Assembly: GCF_000284015.1 (NCBI RefSeq)
Contig: NC_016943.1
Coordinates: 4,691,541 to 4,755,540 of the forward strand
Length of the DNA stretch: 64,000 bases
From: Blastococcus saxobsidens DD2
Lineage (GTDB): Bacteria > Actinomycetota > Actinomycetes > Mycobacteriales > Geodermatophilaceae
Reading direction: 5' to 3'
Numbering within the stretch: the first letter of the stretch is position 1; the number at the start of each line of letters is the position of its first letter. The notes under the pieces are model-generated. The model saw only the letters and a program-made list of their open reading frames with translations. It made no database searches and was not told the DNA's origin. The translations under genes and the position numbers were made by a program. This document shows, piece by piece, positions 52,755-61,855 of this stretch.

Positions 52755-54128
52755 TCAGCCGCGGGCCGGGCCGTCGGAGCCGGCGGGGTACGCCAGCAGC
52801 GGCACCTCGTCGGCCGCCCAGGCGGCGAGGATCGGCTCCACGATCCGCCAGGACTCCTCCGCCTCCACGTCGCTGATCGACAGCGCCGCCTGCCCCGCGA
52901 GGAGCTCGTTCAGCAGCAGCCCGTAGGCCGACAGCCGGGTCGGCGGGAGGTCGACCTCCAGCGACCGGCGCTCCAGGTCGAACGGGTCGCCGGCACCGTT
53001 GAGGTTGACCTCCAGGCTGATCCCGTCCGGGAGCAGGCGCAGCCGCAGCAGGTCCGGCTCGGGCCTACCGCCGTCCTCGCGGCCCCGGTCGAACGCCAGG
53101 TGCGGCACCGGCTTGAACCTGAGCACGATCTCGTGCCGGTCGGCGCCCAGCGCCTTGCCCGAGCGCAGCCGGAAGGGCACGCCCGCCCACCGCCAGTTGT
53201 CGATCTCCACGGTGTACTCGGCGTAGGTCTCGGTGCCGCGGTCGGGCTCGACGCCGTCCTCGGCCGTGTAGTCGGGCAGCTCCCGGTTGCCGACGGTCCC
53301 CGCGGTGTAGCGGGCGCGCACCGTGTCCCGGCGCATGTCGCCCGGCGGGCGGACGGCGCGCAGGACGTCGGCCTTGCGCGCGGCCAGGCTGCGGGCGTCC
53401 AGCGCGGCCGGCGGCTCCATCGCCACCACGGCCAGCATCTGCAGCAGGTGGTTCTGCAGCATGTCGCGCAGCGCGCCGGCGGTGTCGTAGTAGCCGGCGC
53501 GACCCTCCAGCCCCAGCGTCTCGTCGAACACGATGTCCACCCGCTCGACGTGCTGGGCGTTCCAGACCGGCTCGAACATCCGGTTGGCGAACCGCAGCCC
53601 GAGGATGTTGAGCACCGTCTGCATCGCCAGGAAGTGGTCGGTCCGGAAGACCGACTCCTCGGGCACCAGCCGGTGCAAGACCTCGTTGAGCTTCCGGGCG
53701 TCGGCCAGGTTCCGGCCGAACGGCTTCTCGACGGCGACGACGGCGCCCTCGGGCAACCCCACCTCGGCCAGCGCCTCCAGGGTGGGCAGGAAGACCGTGT
53801 TCGGCAGCGCCAGGTAGACCACCGGCACGCCGCCCGCCCGGTCCAGGCCGGCCCGGAGGTCGGCCGGGAGGGTGACGTCGCCGTGCCGGTACCCCAGCCA
53901 CCCCACCAGCCGGTCCCGCGACTTCTCCGGCACGTGCCCGGCGTGCTCGGTGAGCCGCGCGCGGGCCCACTCCCGGTACTGGTCGTCGGACCAGTCCTGC
54001 TGGCTCACCGCGAGGACGGCGACCGGCTCGTCCAGGACGCCGGCGTCGACCAGCTCGGCCAGGCCGGGCAGGAGCAGCCGGCCGGTGAGGTCGCCGGTGC
54101 CGCCGAGGATCAGGAAGGACCGGTTCAT
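52755..54128 (-). CDS. zwf: Glucose-6-phosphate 1-dehydrogenase (divergent)
   Basis: 457 aa from ATG 54128, which overlaps the GH15 stop by four bases. The nucleotide-binding loop is GGTGDLTGRLLLPGL, with VEKPFGRN and the active-site segment RTDHFLAMQTVLN (His in DHF; most relatives have DHYLGKE). RSGKALGADRHEIVLRFKP is typical. The variant motifs suggest a second, perhaps NAD-using or specialised, G6PD paired with the glycosidase. Confidence 0.88.
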   Translation of the reverse strand: MNRSFLILGGTGDLTGRLLLPGLAELVDAGVLDEPVAVLAVSQQDWSDDQYREWARARLTEHAGHVPEKSRDRLVGWLGYRHGDVTLPADLRAGLDRAGGVPVVYLALPNTVFLPTLEALAEVGLPEGAVVAVEKPFGRNLADARKLNEVLHRLVPEESVFRTDHFLAMQTVLNILGLRFANRMFEPVWNAQHVERVDIVFDETLGLEGRAGYYDTAGALRDMLQNHLLQMLAVVAMEPPAALDARSLAARKADVLRAVRPPGDMRRDTVRARYTAGTVGNRELPDYTAEDGVEPDRGTETYAEYTVEIDNWRWAGVPFRLRSGKALGADRHEIVLRFKPVPHLAFDRGREDGGRPEPDLLRLRLLPDGISLEVNLNGAGDPFDLERRSLEVDLPPTRLSAYGLLLNELLAGQAALSISDVEAEESWRIVEPILAAWAADEVPLLAYPAGSDGPARG

Positions 54129-56044
54129 CGGGCGTTCCCCTCCCGGCCGGCGAGCGCCCGGCCGAGGCTCCAGCCGCTGGTGATCACGCCCACGTGGCTG
54201 AACGCCTGCGGGAAGTTGCCGAGGAACGCGCCGGTCGACGGGTCGATCTCCTCGGCCAGCAGCCCGAGCTCGGTGGCCCGCCCGCACAGCGAGTCGTACA
54301 GCTGCACCGCCTCGTCCAGCCGGCCCTGACCGGTGAGGTTGTCGACCAGCCAGAAGCTGCAGAGCAGGAAGGCGCCCTCCCCGCCGGCCAGCCCGTCGGG
54401 GGATTCGGTGTGCAGGTACCGGTAGAGCAGGCCGTCGCCGGCGTCGAGGTGCCGGCGCACCGCCTCGGTGGTCGCCACCATCCGCGGGTCGTCGGCGGCG
54501 ATCAGCCGGCGCAGCGGCAGGGTGAGCAGCGAGCCGTCCAGCCCGCCGTGGCCGGTCTCGCCCGGCGGCGTGAGGTGCTCGGTGAACGTGCCGCGCTCCG
54601 GGTCCCAGGACCGCTCCAGCAGCGTGCTCCGGATCAGTTCCGCCTCCCGTCGCCACCGGTCCTCGGGGAACGGCAGCCCGCAGAGTTCCCCGATCCGGAT
54701 CGCCCGGTCGACGGCGACGTGGCACATCCCGACCGAGTAGGTGAACGGGCGGCCGGCGTCGCGGATCTCCCAGATGCCGTTGTCCGGGGTCCGCCACTGC
54801 CTGATGGCCTCCTCGGTGAGCTCCTGCAGCGCCCGCCACAGCGGCGGCTCGAGCACCCCTCCGCTGCGCACCCACTGGTAGGCGACGTCCAGCAGCTCGC
54901 CGTAGACGTCGTTCTGGATCTGGCGGGCCGCGCCGTTGCCCCACCGGACGGGCCCGGAGCCGCGGTACCCGGACAGCGCCAGATCGGTCCACTCCATCCC
55001 GGGGCGCTTCCCGTCGAGCGTGTAGCAGATGCTCGCGCGGTCGTCCCGCTCGACGTTGCGCAGCGTCCAGGCCAGGAAGGCGTTGGACTCGTCCTGCATG
55101 CCGATCCGCCGCAGCGCGTAGCTGGAGAAGGCGGCGTCCCGCACCCAGGTGAACCGGTAGTCCCAGTTGCGGCTGCCGCCGATCTCCTCGGGCAGGGACG
55201 ACGTCGCCGCCGCCATGATCGCGCCGGTGGGGGCGTGGTCGAGCAGCTTGAGGGTGAGCGCCGACCGGCGGACCAGGTCGTTCTGCGGGCCGCTGTACTG
55301 CAGCCGCCCGGCCCACTCGCGCCACGCGGCAGCGGTCTGGTCGATGAGCACCTCGGGCTCGGTGCCGATGCGGGTGTGGGTCTGGCCGGACCACTGCAGG
55401 GCGACGGTGAGCCGCTCGCCGTCCTCGAGCCGTACCCGGCCGCGGATGGCGCCGTCGCCGGCGACGGTCACCGGGGAGGAGCAGGAGAACAGGATCTCCA
55501 GGCCCGGCTCGGCGGCCCACTGGATCCGCCAGGAGCCCAGCTCCGGGCGGACCAACACGCCGTCCATGGGCGCCAGCGTGACGTCGACGTCCACCGCGCC
55601 GCCGACCGCGCGTGCCAGCCGCAGCAGCTCCCCGCGGCCCGACGGCACCGGCTCGGCGAGGTCGGCGCCCTTGCGCAGGGTGAGGCAGTCGGTCAGCTCG
55701 AGCCGGCCGTCGGGCCCCTGCAGCTCGGTGACCAGGATGCCGGTGTCGGGCAGGTAGCGCTGGGCCGATTCGCGCAGCCCCACCGGCGTGACGTCCAGGC
55801 GGCCGCCGCGATCGGTGTCGAGGATGCCGGCGAGGAACGGCCGGCTGTCGAAGTTCGGCAGGCACAGCCACGGGATGCTGCCGTCGCGGGCCACCAGGGC
55901 GCAGGTGACGCCGTCCCCGATCAGGCCGTGGTCCTCGATGGGCAGGTAGCCGTCGGTGCGGGTGAGCGGGCGTAACGGCACGGGATCGGTCCTCGCGTCG
56001 GGGGCAGGGGTCTCCCCGACCGTGCCCCGCAGCATGACGGCCAA
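54125..56044 (-). CDS. Glycoside hydrolase family 15 protein (glucoamylase/trehalase type)
   Basis: 639 aa; an ATG three codons later is equally possible. The N-terminal beta-sandwich has IEDHGLIGDGVTCALVARDGS. The (alpha/alpha)6 barrel has GGSRNWDYRFTWVRDAAFSSY, with the general acid Glu in PDNGIWEIRD and the base Glu in AEEIDPSTGAFLGNFPQAFSH. Bacterial members of this size hydrolyse trehalose or short alpha-glucans. Translational coupling to zwf suggests feeding released glucose into the pentose phosphate route (inference). Confidence 0.92.
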   Translation of the reverse strand: MAVMLRGTVGETPAPDARTDPVPLRPLTRTDGYLPIEDHGLIGDGVTCALVARDGSIPWLCLPNFDSRPFLAGILDTDRGGRLDVTPVGLRESAQRYLPDTGILVTELQGPDGRLELTDCLTLRKGADLAEPVPSGRGELLRLARAVGGAVDVDVTLAPMDGVLVRPELGSWRIQWAAEPGLEILFSCSSPVTVAGDGAIRGRVRLEDGERLTVALQWSGQTHTRIGTEPEVLIDQTAAAWREWAGRLQYSGPQNDLVRRSALTLKLLDHAPTGAIMAAATSSLPEEIGGSRNWDYRFTWVRDAAFSSYALRRIGMQDESNAFLAWTLRNVERDDRASICYTLDGKRPGMEWTDLALSGYRGSGPVRWGNGAARQIQNDVYGELLDVAYQWVRSGGVLEPPLWRALQELTEEAIRQWRTPDNGIWEIRDAGRPFTYSVGMCHVAVDRAIRIGELCGLPFPEDRWRREAELIRSTLLERSWDPERGTFTEHLTPPGETGHGGLDGSLLTLPLRRLIAADDPRMVATTEAVRRHLDAGDGLLYRYLHTESPDGLAGGEGAFLLCSFWLVDNLTGQGRLDEAVQLYDSLCGRATELGLLAEEIDPSTGAFLGNFPQAFSHVGVITSGWSLGRALAGREGNAR

Positions 56045-56083
56045 TCACCGCCGGCATGACGGTGCCGTGACGGATGCGTCGGG

Positions 56084-59000
56084 CTACTTGTCCCCGGGAC
56101 GCGGCAGCCGGCGGGCCTGGCGGCGGCGGCGCAGGCCGCGCAGGGTGCGGACGGCGACGAGCAGCTCGGCGAGCTCCTGCCGGTCGCCCGCCGTGATGTC
56201 GGCCAGCTGTGCCGCGGCCCGGCGCTGCGCGGCGTCCCAGCCCTCCTCCCACCGCCCCACGAGGTCGCCGGGCGCCTCCTCGTCGGAGGCGCGCAGGGTC
56301 AGCACGTCCTCGGTCAGGGAGGACTGCTCCATGGCCAGGTCGTCGCGCAGCGAGGCCCGCGCCATCGACGGCCACCGGCGGTCGCGCGGCAGGGCGGTCA
56401 CCAGCTCGCGCAGGGCCACCAGCCCCAGCCGCTCGGCCAGCCGCTGCATGACCTGCCCGACCAGCGCCACCGGCGCCCCGGTGCGCTCGGCGACGACGGC
56501 GAAGTCCAGCGCAGCCGGCAGCAGCGGCGCGGCCGCCACCTGCGCCGCCAGCTCCGCGGGCAGGCCTGCCTCCTCCAGCCGCGTTCCCCGCGCCGCGAAC
56601 CCCTCCGCCTCGCTGCCCAGCAGCCAGCCGGGCAGCCCGGCCTGCACCTCGCCCACCGCTGGGGCGAACCGGTTCGTCACGTCGGCCAGCGGGGGCGGGG
56701 CCTCGGCGGTGAGATCGGCCTGGCGGAGCAGCCAGCGGGTGGCCCGCTCGGCCAGCCGGGTCGCCTCGGTGCGCACCTCGATCTGGGTCGCGGCCGCCAC
56801 CCGGCTGTCCAGCGGCCGGACGGCGTCCCACATCCGGTCGACGCCGAAGACGGCCCGGGCGACGGCGTGCGCGCGCACCACCGTGGGCAGCGGCACCCCG
56901 GTCTCCTCGACCAGCCGGAAGAGCCCGGTCGCGCCGGCGACGTTGACCGCCCGGTTGGTCAGCGCGGTCCCGATGATCTCCCGGCGCAGCGGATGGCCGG
57001 TCACGGCGGCCGGGAACCGCTCCCGCAGCGGGGCCGGGAAGTACTCGACCAGCAGGTCATCGAGCGCCGGATCGTCGGGCAGCGAGGAGGCGAGCACCGC
57101 GTCCCCGGCCTGCAGCTTGGCGTAGGCCAGCAGCACGGAGAGCTCCGGGCTGGTCAGCGCCTGCCCGTCGCGCCGCCGTTCGGCCAGGGCGCGGGCGTCG
57201 GGCAGCGCCTCGACCGCGCGGTTGAGCCGGCCCGACCGCTCCAGCGACCGGATGAACCGCTCGTGGGAGTCCAGCAGGCTGCGCGCCGACGACGTCTCCA
57301 CGGCGAGCGTGGCGTTCTGCGCGTGGTTGTCGGTGAGGACGGCGGCGGCGACGTCGTCGGCCATCTCCCCGAGCAGCGCCGCCCGGCCGTCGGCGTCGAT
57401 GCGCCCCTCGTCGACGACGCGGTTGAGCGCGATCTTGATGTTGACCTCGTGGTCGGAGGTGTCCACGCCGGCGGAGTTGTCGATCGCGTCGGTGTTCACC
57501 CGGCCACCGGTGAGCGCGTACTCCACCCGGCCGCGCTGCGTCAGCCCGAGGTTGCCGCCCTCGCCGACCACCCGGGCGCGCACCTGCCCGCCGTCCACCC
57601 GCACGGCGTCGTTCGCCTTGTCCCCCACCTCCAGGTGGCTCTCGGTCGCCGCCTTCACATAGGTGCCGATGCCGCCGTTGAACAGCAGGTCGACCGGCGC
57701 CAGCAGCACCGCCCGCATCAGCTGGACCGGGGTGGCTGCCGTGACGTCCCCGGGGAGGCCGAGGGCCGCGCGCATCTGCCCGGAGACCGGGATGGACTTG
57801 GCGGTCCGCGGCCAGACGCCGCCGCCCTCGCTGATCAGCGCGGGGTCGTAGTCGGCCCACGAGGAGCGCGGCAGGTCGAACAGCCGGCGGCGCTCGGCGA
57901 AGGACGTCGCCGCGTCGGGCGTGGGGTCGACGAAGAGATGCCGGTGGTCGAAGGCGGCGACCAGCCGGATGTGCTCCGAGAGCAGCATGCCGTTGCCGAA
58001 GACGTCACCGGACATGTCGCCGACGCCGACGACGGTGAAATCGTCGCGCTGGACGTCGAGGTCGAGCTCACGGAAGTGGCGGGTCACCGACTCCCAGGCG
58101 CCGCGGGCGGTGATGCCCATCGCCTTGTGGTCGTAGCCCACCGAGCCGCCCGAGGCGAACGCATCGCCCAGCCAGTACCCGCGCTCGAGCGCCACCGAGT
58201 TGGCCAGGTCGGAGAAGGTCGCCGTCCCCTTGTCGGCGGCGACGACCAGGTAGCTGTCGTCGCCGTCGTGCCGGACCACGTTGTCCGGCGGGACGACGGC
58301 GCCGGGGGCCACCCCGTCCGTTGCCTCCCAGTTGTCGGTGAGCGACAGCAGCGCGCCGATGAACAGCCTGTAGCAGGCCTGCCCCTCGGCGACCACCTCC
58401 TCGCGGGAGGCCCCGTCCGGCGGCGGGTTCTTGACCACGAACCCGCCCTTGGCGCCGGTCGGGACGATGACGGTGTTCTTCACCATCTGCGCCTTGACCA
58501 GGCCGAGCACCTCGGTGCGCAGGTCCTCGCGGCGGTCGGACCAGCGCAGCCCACCGCGGGCCACCTTGCCGAAACGCAGGTGGATGCCCATGACCCGCGG
58601 GGAGCTGACCCACACCTCGTGCGCCGGCCGGGGCTCGGGCAGGTCGGGGACCGCGGCGGGGTCGAGCTTGAGCGCCAGGGGTCCACCGGCGTAGTACGTG
58701 GTCCGCTGGGTGGCGGTGATCGCGGCCAGCAGCGAGCTGAGCACCCGGTCGGCGTCGAGGGAGGCCACCTCGCCGATGGACTGGCGCAGGGCCTCGACCA
58801 GCTCGGCCTGCCGGGGCTCCCGCCCGCGGGCGCGGCCGGGGGAGAACCGGGTCTCGAAGAGCGCGACCATCCGGGCCACGACCCCGGGGTGCGCGGCCAG
58901 CGTGGCCTCGACGTAGGCCTGGCTGAACGGCAGCCCCGCCTGGCGCAGCCACTGCACGTAGGCGCGCAGGACGGTGACCTGCCGCCAGTTGAGCCCGGCC

Positions 59001-61111
59001 AGCAGAACCAGTGCGCCGAGGCCGTCGTCCTCGGCCTCCCCGCGCCAGACCGCGCCCACGGCCTCGGTGAACCGCTCCGGCAGGGAGCGGAGCAGCGGCA
59101 GCTCGACCGGCGGGACGGCCACGCCGAAGTCGTAGATCCAGGTGGGGGACGCACCGATCCGGTCGATCTCGTAGGGCCGCTCGTCGACGACGTCGACGCC
59201 CATGTGCTGCAGCACCGGGAGGATCTGCGACAGCAGCAGCCGCTCACCGACCCGGTACACCGACAGCCGCCGTTCCCCGGGGGCCGCACCGGCCGGCGTC
59301 CACAGCCGCAGCCCCAGGTCGCCGGGGGTCAGCGACTCCAGGCGGACCAGGTCCTCCACGGCCCGGGCGGCGGGGAAGTCCTCCTGGTACGCGGCCGGGA
59401 AGGCGTCGGCGACCCGGGCGAACACCGTCTCGGCATCCGCGCCGTGCCGGGCGGCGAGGGCCTCGGCCAGGTCGTCGGTCCAGCTGCGCGCCGCCGCGGC
59501 CAGCTCGGTCTGCAGCCCCTCGACGTCGACGTCGGCGGGCGGCGTCGCAGGCGCGCCCTGCCGGCGCACCGGCAGCCGGACGACGAAGTGCAGCCGGGCC
59601 AGCACCGATTCGGTGGAGCGCGCGGTGAACTCGATGCCGGAGCCGCCGAGCCGCTCGAGCAGCAGCTGCTGCATCGCCAGCCGGACGGCGGTGGTGTACC
59701 GGTCCCGCGGCAGGTAGACCAGCGCCGACCAGAACCGCCCGGTCGGGTCCTGCCGCAGGAACAGCCGGGTCTGCCGCCGCTCCTGCAGGTGCAGCACGGC
59801 CATCGCCACCGGCAGCAACCGGTCCGCCCCGACCTGCATCAGCTCGTCGCGGGGATAGGTCTCCAGGACGTCGAGCAGCTGCTTGCCGGTGTGGCTGTCG
59901 GCCGGCACGCCGGAGCGGCGGATCACCTCGCCGACGCGGCGGCGCACGAGCGGCACGTCGAGCACGCTGGTCCCGTACGCGGTCGACGGGAACAGGCCGA
60001 CGAACCGGCGGCGCCGGGTCACGCCCTGGCTGTGCGGGAGGGTGACGGCGACCAGGTCCAGCCACGCCCGGCGGTGCACCGACGAACGGGTGTCGGCCTT
60101 CGTGACGGTGAGCCGGTGGCGCCCGGTGACCCCGGGGGCCTCGGGCGGTGCGGTCGCCGAGCGGGCCACGTCGGTGTCGCTGCGGAGCACCCCGAGGCCC
60201 GTCCCGGGCACCGGCCGGGCGACGGTCCCCTCCTCGTCCTCGGTGATCTCGACGTCGCGGGCGCCGAGGAGGACGAAGTTGCCGTCGGCCAGCCAGCGCA
60301 GCAGGGCCGCGGCCTCGGCCGGGTCGTCGGCCGGGTCCTCGACCGGGCCGGACCGGTTCCCGTCCCCGGTGGCGAGGTCGTCGAGCTCGGCGGCCAGGTC
60401 GACCATGCGCGCGCGCATCCGGTCGCCGTCCTCGTGCACCGCCCGCACGTCGTCGAGGACGGTGCGCAGCCCGGTGACCAGGTCGCCGGCCGCCTCCTCG
60501 TCGAGCGGGCCGTCGAGCACGACGGCCATCCATGACTCGGCGACGGCGCCGTCGCCGCAGGCAGCGGCGTCCAGGCTGTCGCACAGCGCGGTGATCCCTC
60601 CGCGCAGGTCGCGGCGGACGACGAGCAGCGGGTGGACGACGTGCTCCAGCCGGAACCCCTGCCGGACCACCTCGGCGGTGACCGAGTCGACCAGGTAGGG
60701 CATGTCGTCGGTGACCAGCCGGATCACCGTCCGGGCGGCCTCCCGCTCCCGCGGGACGGGCTGGACATCGATGACCGCCGCCCCGGGCAGGCGCTCCGCC
60801 GCGAGGGAGAGGTGCCCGAGGGCGAGCGCGGCCAGGTGCGCCGGGTCGGTGGCCAGGACCTCCTCGGCGGGCTCGCTCCAGAAGTAGCGACGGAAGAACG
60901 CCGGCAGCTCCCCGGCACCGCACCCCGCGGGCAGCACGGCCGCCCCGCGCTCGGCGTCGGCCACGGCCGCCCCTGCCGCCGCCCGCAGCAGCTGAGCCTT
61001 CTCGTCCCGGCCGGCCTCGAGGGCGGCCAGTCCGGTGAGGGAGCCGCCCGCGGGACCACCGTCCCGCTCCCCGACGGCTGCGTCGTGGACGACACCGGTG
61101 TCACTCGCCAT
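56084..61111 (-). CDS. gdh: NAD-specific glutamate dehydrogenase, large (GDH-180) type
   Basis: 1675 aa. The long N-terminal regulatory half contains ACT-like segments (VIRLVTDDMPYLVDSVTAEV). The catalytic core has LRWSDRREDLRTEVLGLVKAQMVKNT, split here, then PTGAKGGFVVKNPP with the catalytic Lys, and GVGDMSGDVFGNGML in the nucleotide-binding part. It oxidises glutamate to 2-oxoglutarate and ammonium. Length matches the family (about 1600). It is a stand-alone gene. Confidence 0.95.
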   Translation of the reverse strand: MASDTGVVHDAAVGERDGGPAGGSLTGLAALEAGRDEKAQLLRAAAGAAVADAERGAAVLPAGCGAGELPAFFRRYFWSEPAEEVLATDPAHLAALALGHLSLAAERLPGAAVIDVQPVPREREAARTVIRLVTDDMPYLVDSVTAEVVRQGFRLEHVVHPLLVVRRDLRGGITALCDSLDAAACGDGAVAESWMAVVLDGPLDEEAAGDLVTGLRTVLDDVRAVHEDGDRMRARMVDLAAELDDLATGDGNRSGPVEDPADDPAEAAALLRWLADGNFVLLGARDVEITEDEEGTVARPVPGTGLGVLRSDTDVARSATAPPEAPGVTGRHRLTVTKADTRSSVHRRAWLDLVAVTLPHSQGVTRRRRFVGLFPSTAYGTSVLDVPLVRRRVGEVIRRSGVPADSHTGKQLLDVLETYPRDELMQVGADRLLPVAMAVLHLQERRQTRLFLRQDPTGRFWSALVYLPRDRYTTAVRLAMQQLLLERLGGSGIEFTARSTESVLARLHFVVRLPVRRQGAPATPPADVDVEGLQTELAAAARSWTDDLAEALAARHGADAETVFARVADAFPAAYQEDFPAARAVEDLVRLESLTPGDLGLRLWTPAGAAPGERRLSVYRVGERLLLSQILPVLQHMGVDVVDERPYEIDRIGASPTWIYDFGVAVPPVELPLLRSLPERFTEAVGAVWRGEAEDDGLGALVLLAGLNWRQVTVLRAYVQWLRQAGLPFSQAYVEATLAAHPGVVARMVALFETRFSPGRARGREPRQAELVEALRQSIGEVASLDADRVLSSLLAAITATQRTTYYAGGPLALKLDPAAVPDLPEPRPAHEVWVSSPRVMGIHLRFGKVARGGLRWSDRREDLRTEVLGLVKAQMVKNTVIVPTGAKGGFVVKNPPPDGASREEVVAEGQACYRLFIGALLSLTDNWEATDGVAPGAVVPPDNVVRHDGDDSYLVVAADKGTATFSDLANSVALERGYWLGDAFASGGSVGYDHKAMGITARGAWESVTRHFRELDLDVQRDDFTVVGVGDMSGDVFGNGMLLSEHIRLVAAFDHRHLFVDPTPDAATSFAERRRLFDLPRSSWADYDPALISEGGGVWPRTAKSIPVSGQMRAALGLPGDVTAATPVQLMRAVLLAPVDLLFNGGIGTYVKAATESHLEVGDKANDAVRVDGGQVRARVVGEGGNLGLTQRGRVEYALTGGRVNTDAIDNSAGVDTSDHEVNIKIALNRVVDEGRIDADGRAALLGEMADDVAAAVLTDNHAQNATLAVETSSARSLLDSHERFIRSLERSGRLNRAVEALPDARALAERRRDGQALTSPELSVLLAYAKLQAGDAVLASSLPDDPALDDLLVEYFPAPLRERFPAAVTGHPLRREIIGTALTNRAVNVAGATGLFRLVEETGVPLPTVVRAHAVARAVFGVDRMWDAVRPLDSRVAAATQIEVRTEATRLAERATRWLLRQADLTAEAPPPLADVTNRFAPAVGEVQAGLPGWLLGSEAEGFAARGTRLEEAGLPAELAAQVAAAPLLPAALDFAVVAERTGAPVALVGQVMQRLAERLGLVALRELVTALPRDRRWPSMARASLRDDLAMEQSSLTEDVLTLRASDEEAPGDLVGRWEEGWDAAQRRAAAQLADITAGDRQELAELLVAVRTLRGLRRRRQARRLPRPGDK

Positions 61112-61170
61112 GCCAGGCCACGCTACTGCTCCCCGAGACGCGCGTCACGGCGACGCCGGACCGGCCGCGG

Positions 61171-61542
61171 TCAGTGGTCGAGCAGCTGGTCGGCCACCCA
61201 GCCGACGACGGCGAAGATCAGGCCACCGAGCACGGCGGTCCCGAAGCCGTCGACGCTGAGGTGCTCGGTGATCGCGGCGGTCAGCGCGAGGAGCGCAGCG
61301 TTGATGACCAGCAGGAACAGGCCCAGGGTGAGGAGCAGGAACGGCAGCGACAGCAGCCGCAGCACCGGGCCGACGACGGCGTTGACCACGCCGAAGATCA
61401 GGCCGATCCACAGGTAGGCGCCGTACTCCCCCAGCGGGCCGCCCGGGTCGGTCACGACCTCCAGCCCCGGCAGCACGTCGAAGGAGGTCAGCACGTAGAA
61501 CGCCGCCGCGAAGACGACGACCTTGAGCAGGAACTTGATCAC
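61171..61542 (-). CDS. Phage-holin-family (4TM) membrane protein
   Basis: 123 aa with four helices (about 3-22, 43-62, 65-88, 98-118). The pattern LWIGLIFGVVNAVVGPVLRLLSLPFLLLTLGLFLLVINA, split by position, is typical of the mobile 4TM holin-like superfamily (PF04020), which is chromosomal in most actinobacteria and of unknown role. Confidence 0.85.
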   Translation of the reverse strand: MIKFLLKVVVFAAAFYVLTSFDVLPGLEVVTDPGGPLGEYGAYLWIGLIFGVVNAVVGPVLRLLSLPFLLLTLGLFLLVINAALLALTAAITEHLSVDGFGTAVLGGLIFAVVGWVADQLLDH

Positions 61543-61600
61543 GGCGGCGACGCTAGCGGCGCGACGTCGCCGACTGGGGGATCTCGCCGGGTCTATCCCG

Positions 61601-61620
61601 GTCTAGCGTCGGAGCTAGAG
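61601..61620. promoter_or_regulatory. CTAG-type palindrome, copy B
   Basis: GTCTAG-N8-CTAGAG upstream of the AAA ATPase gene. Same spacing as copies A, C and D. Confidence 0.6.
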
Positions 61621-61717
61621 AACTGCAGATGGACCTGTCCTCCGATCAGGAGAGCGGGAACACCCCGCCGGCGACGTACCGACCAGCGCACCCTCGACGC
61701 TCACCTGCTCTACCGAT

Positions 61718-61737
61718 TTCTAGACATCGAGCTAGAG
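61718..61737. promoter_or_regulatory. CTAG-type palindrome, copy C
   Basis: TTCTAG-N8-CTAGAG, 117 bases after copy B. The intervening sequence has no gene. Confidence 0.6.
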
Positions 61738-61815
61738 ATCTCCAGACAGCGGTCGACGGGTCCCCCGATCGCTGGATCGGCGGCTCCGCCCGACACGCTA
61801 GGCCGTTCTACCGGT

Positions 61816-61835
61816 CTCTAGACGGGACGCTAGAG
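61816..61835. promoter_or_regulatory. CTAG-type palindrome, copy D
   Basis: CTCTAG-N8-CTAGAG, 98 bases after copy C and 21 bases before the ATPase start; perfect 6-bp arms. Its position could block ribosome or polymerase access. Confidence 0.6.
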
Positions 61836-61855
61836 AAGCCCATACGGTGGTCGAC

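Noticed and set aside
54129-56831. Long extension of the zwf frame upstream to 56831
   Set aside because: The added residues are Arg/Gly/Pro-rich and overlap the GH15 and gdh genes. The ATG at 54128 in the four-base overlap is the credible start.
56867-60535. 1222-codon open frame on the plus strand
   Set aside because: It lies antisense to the glutamate dehydrogenase gene. Its Gly/Arg/His/Gln-rich product is the usual shadow of high-GC coding sequence; no start site or family.
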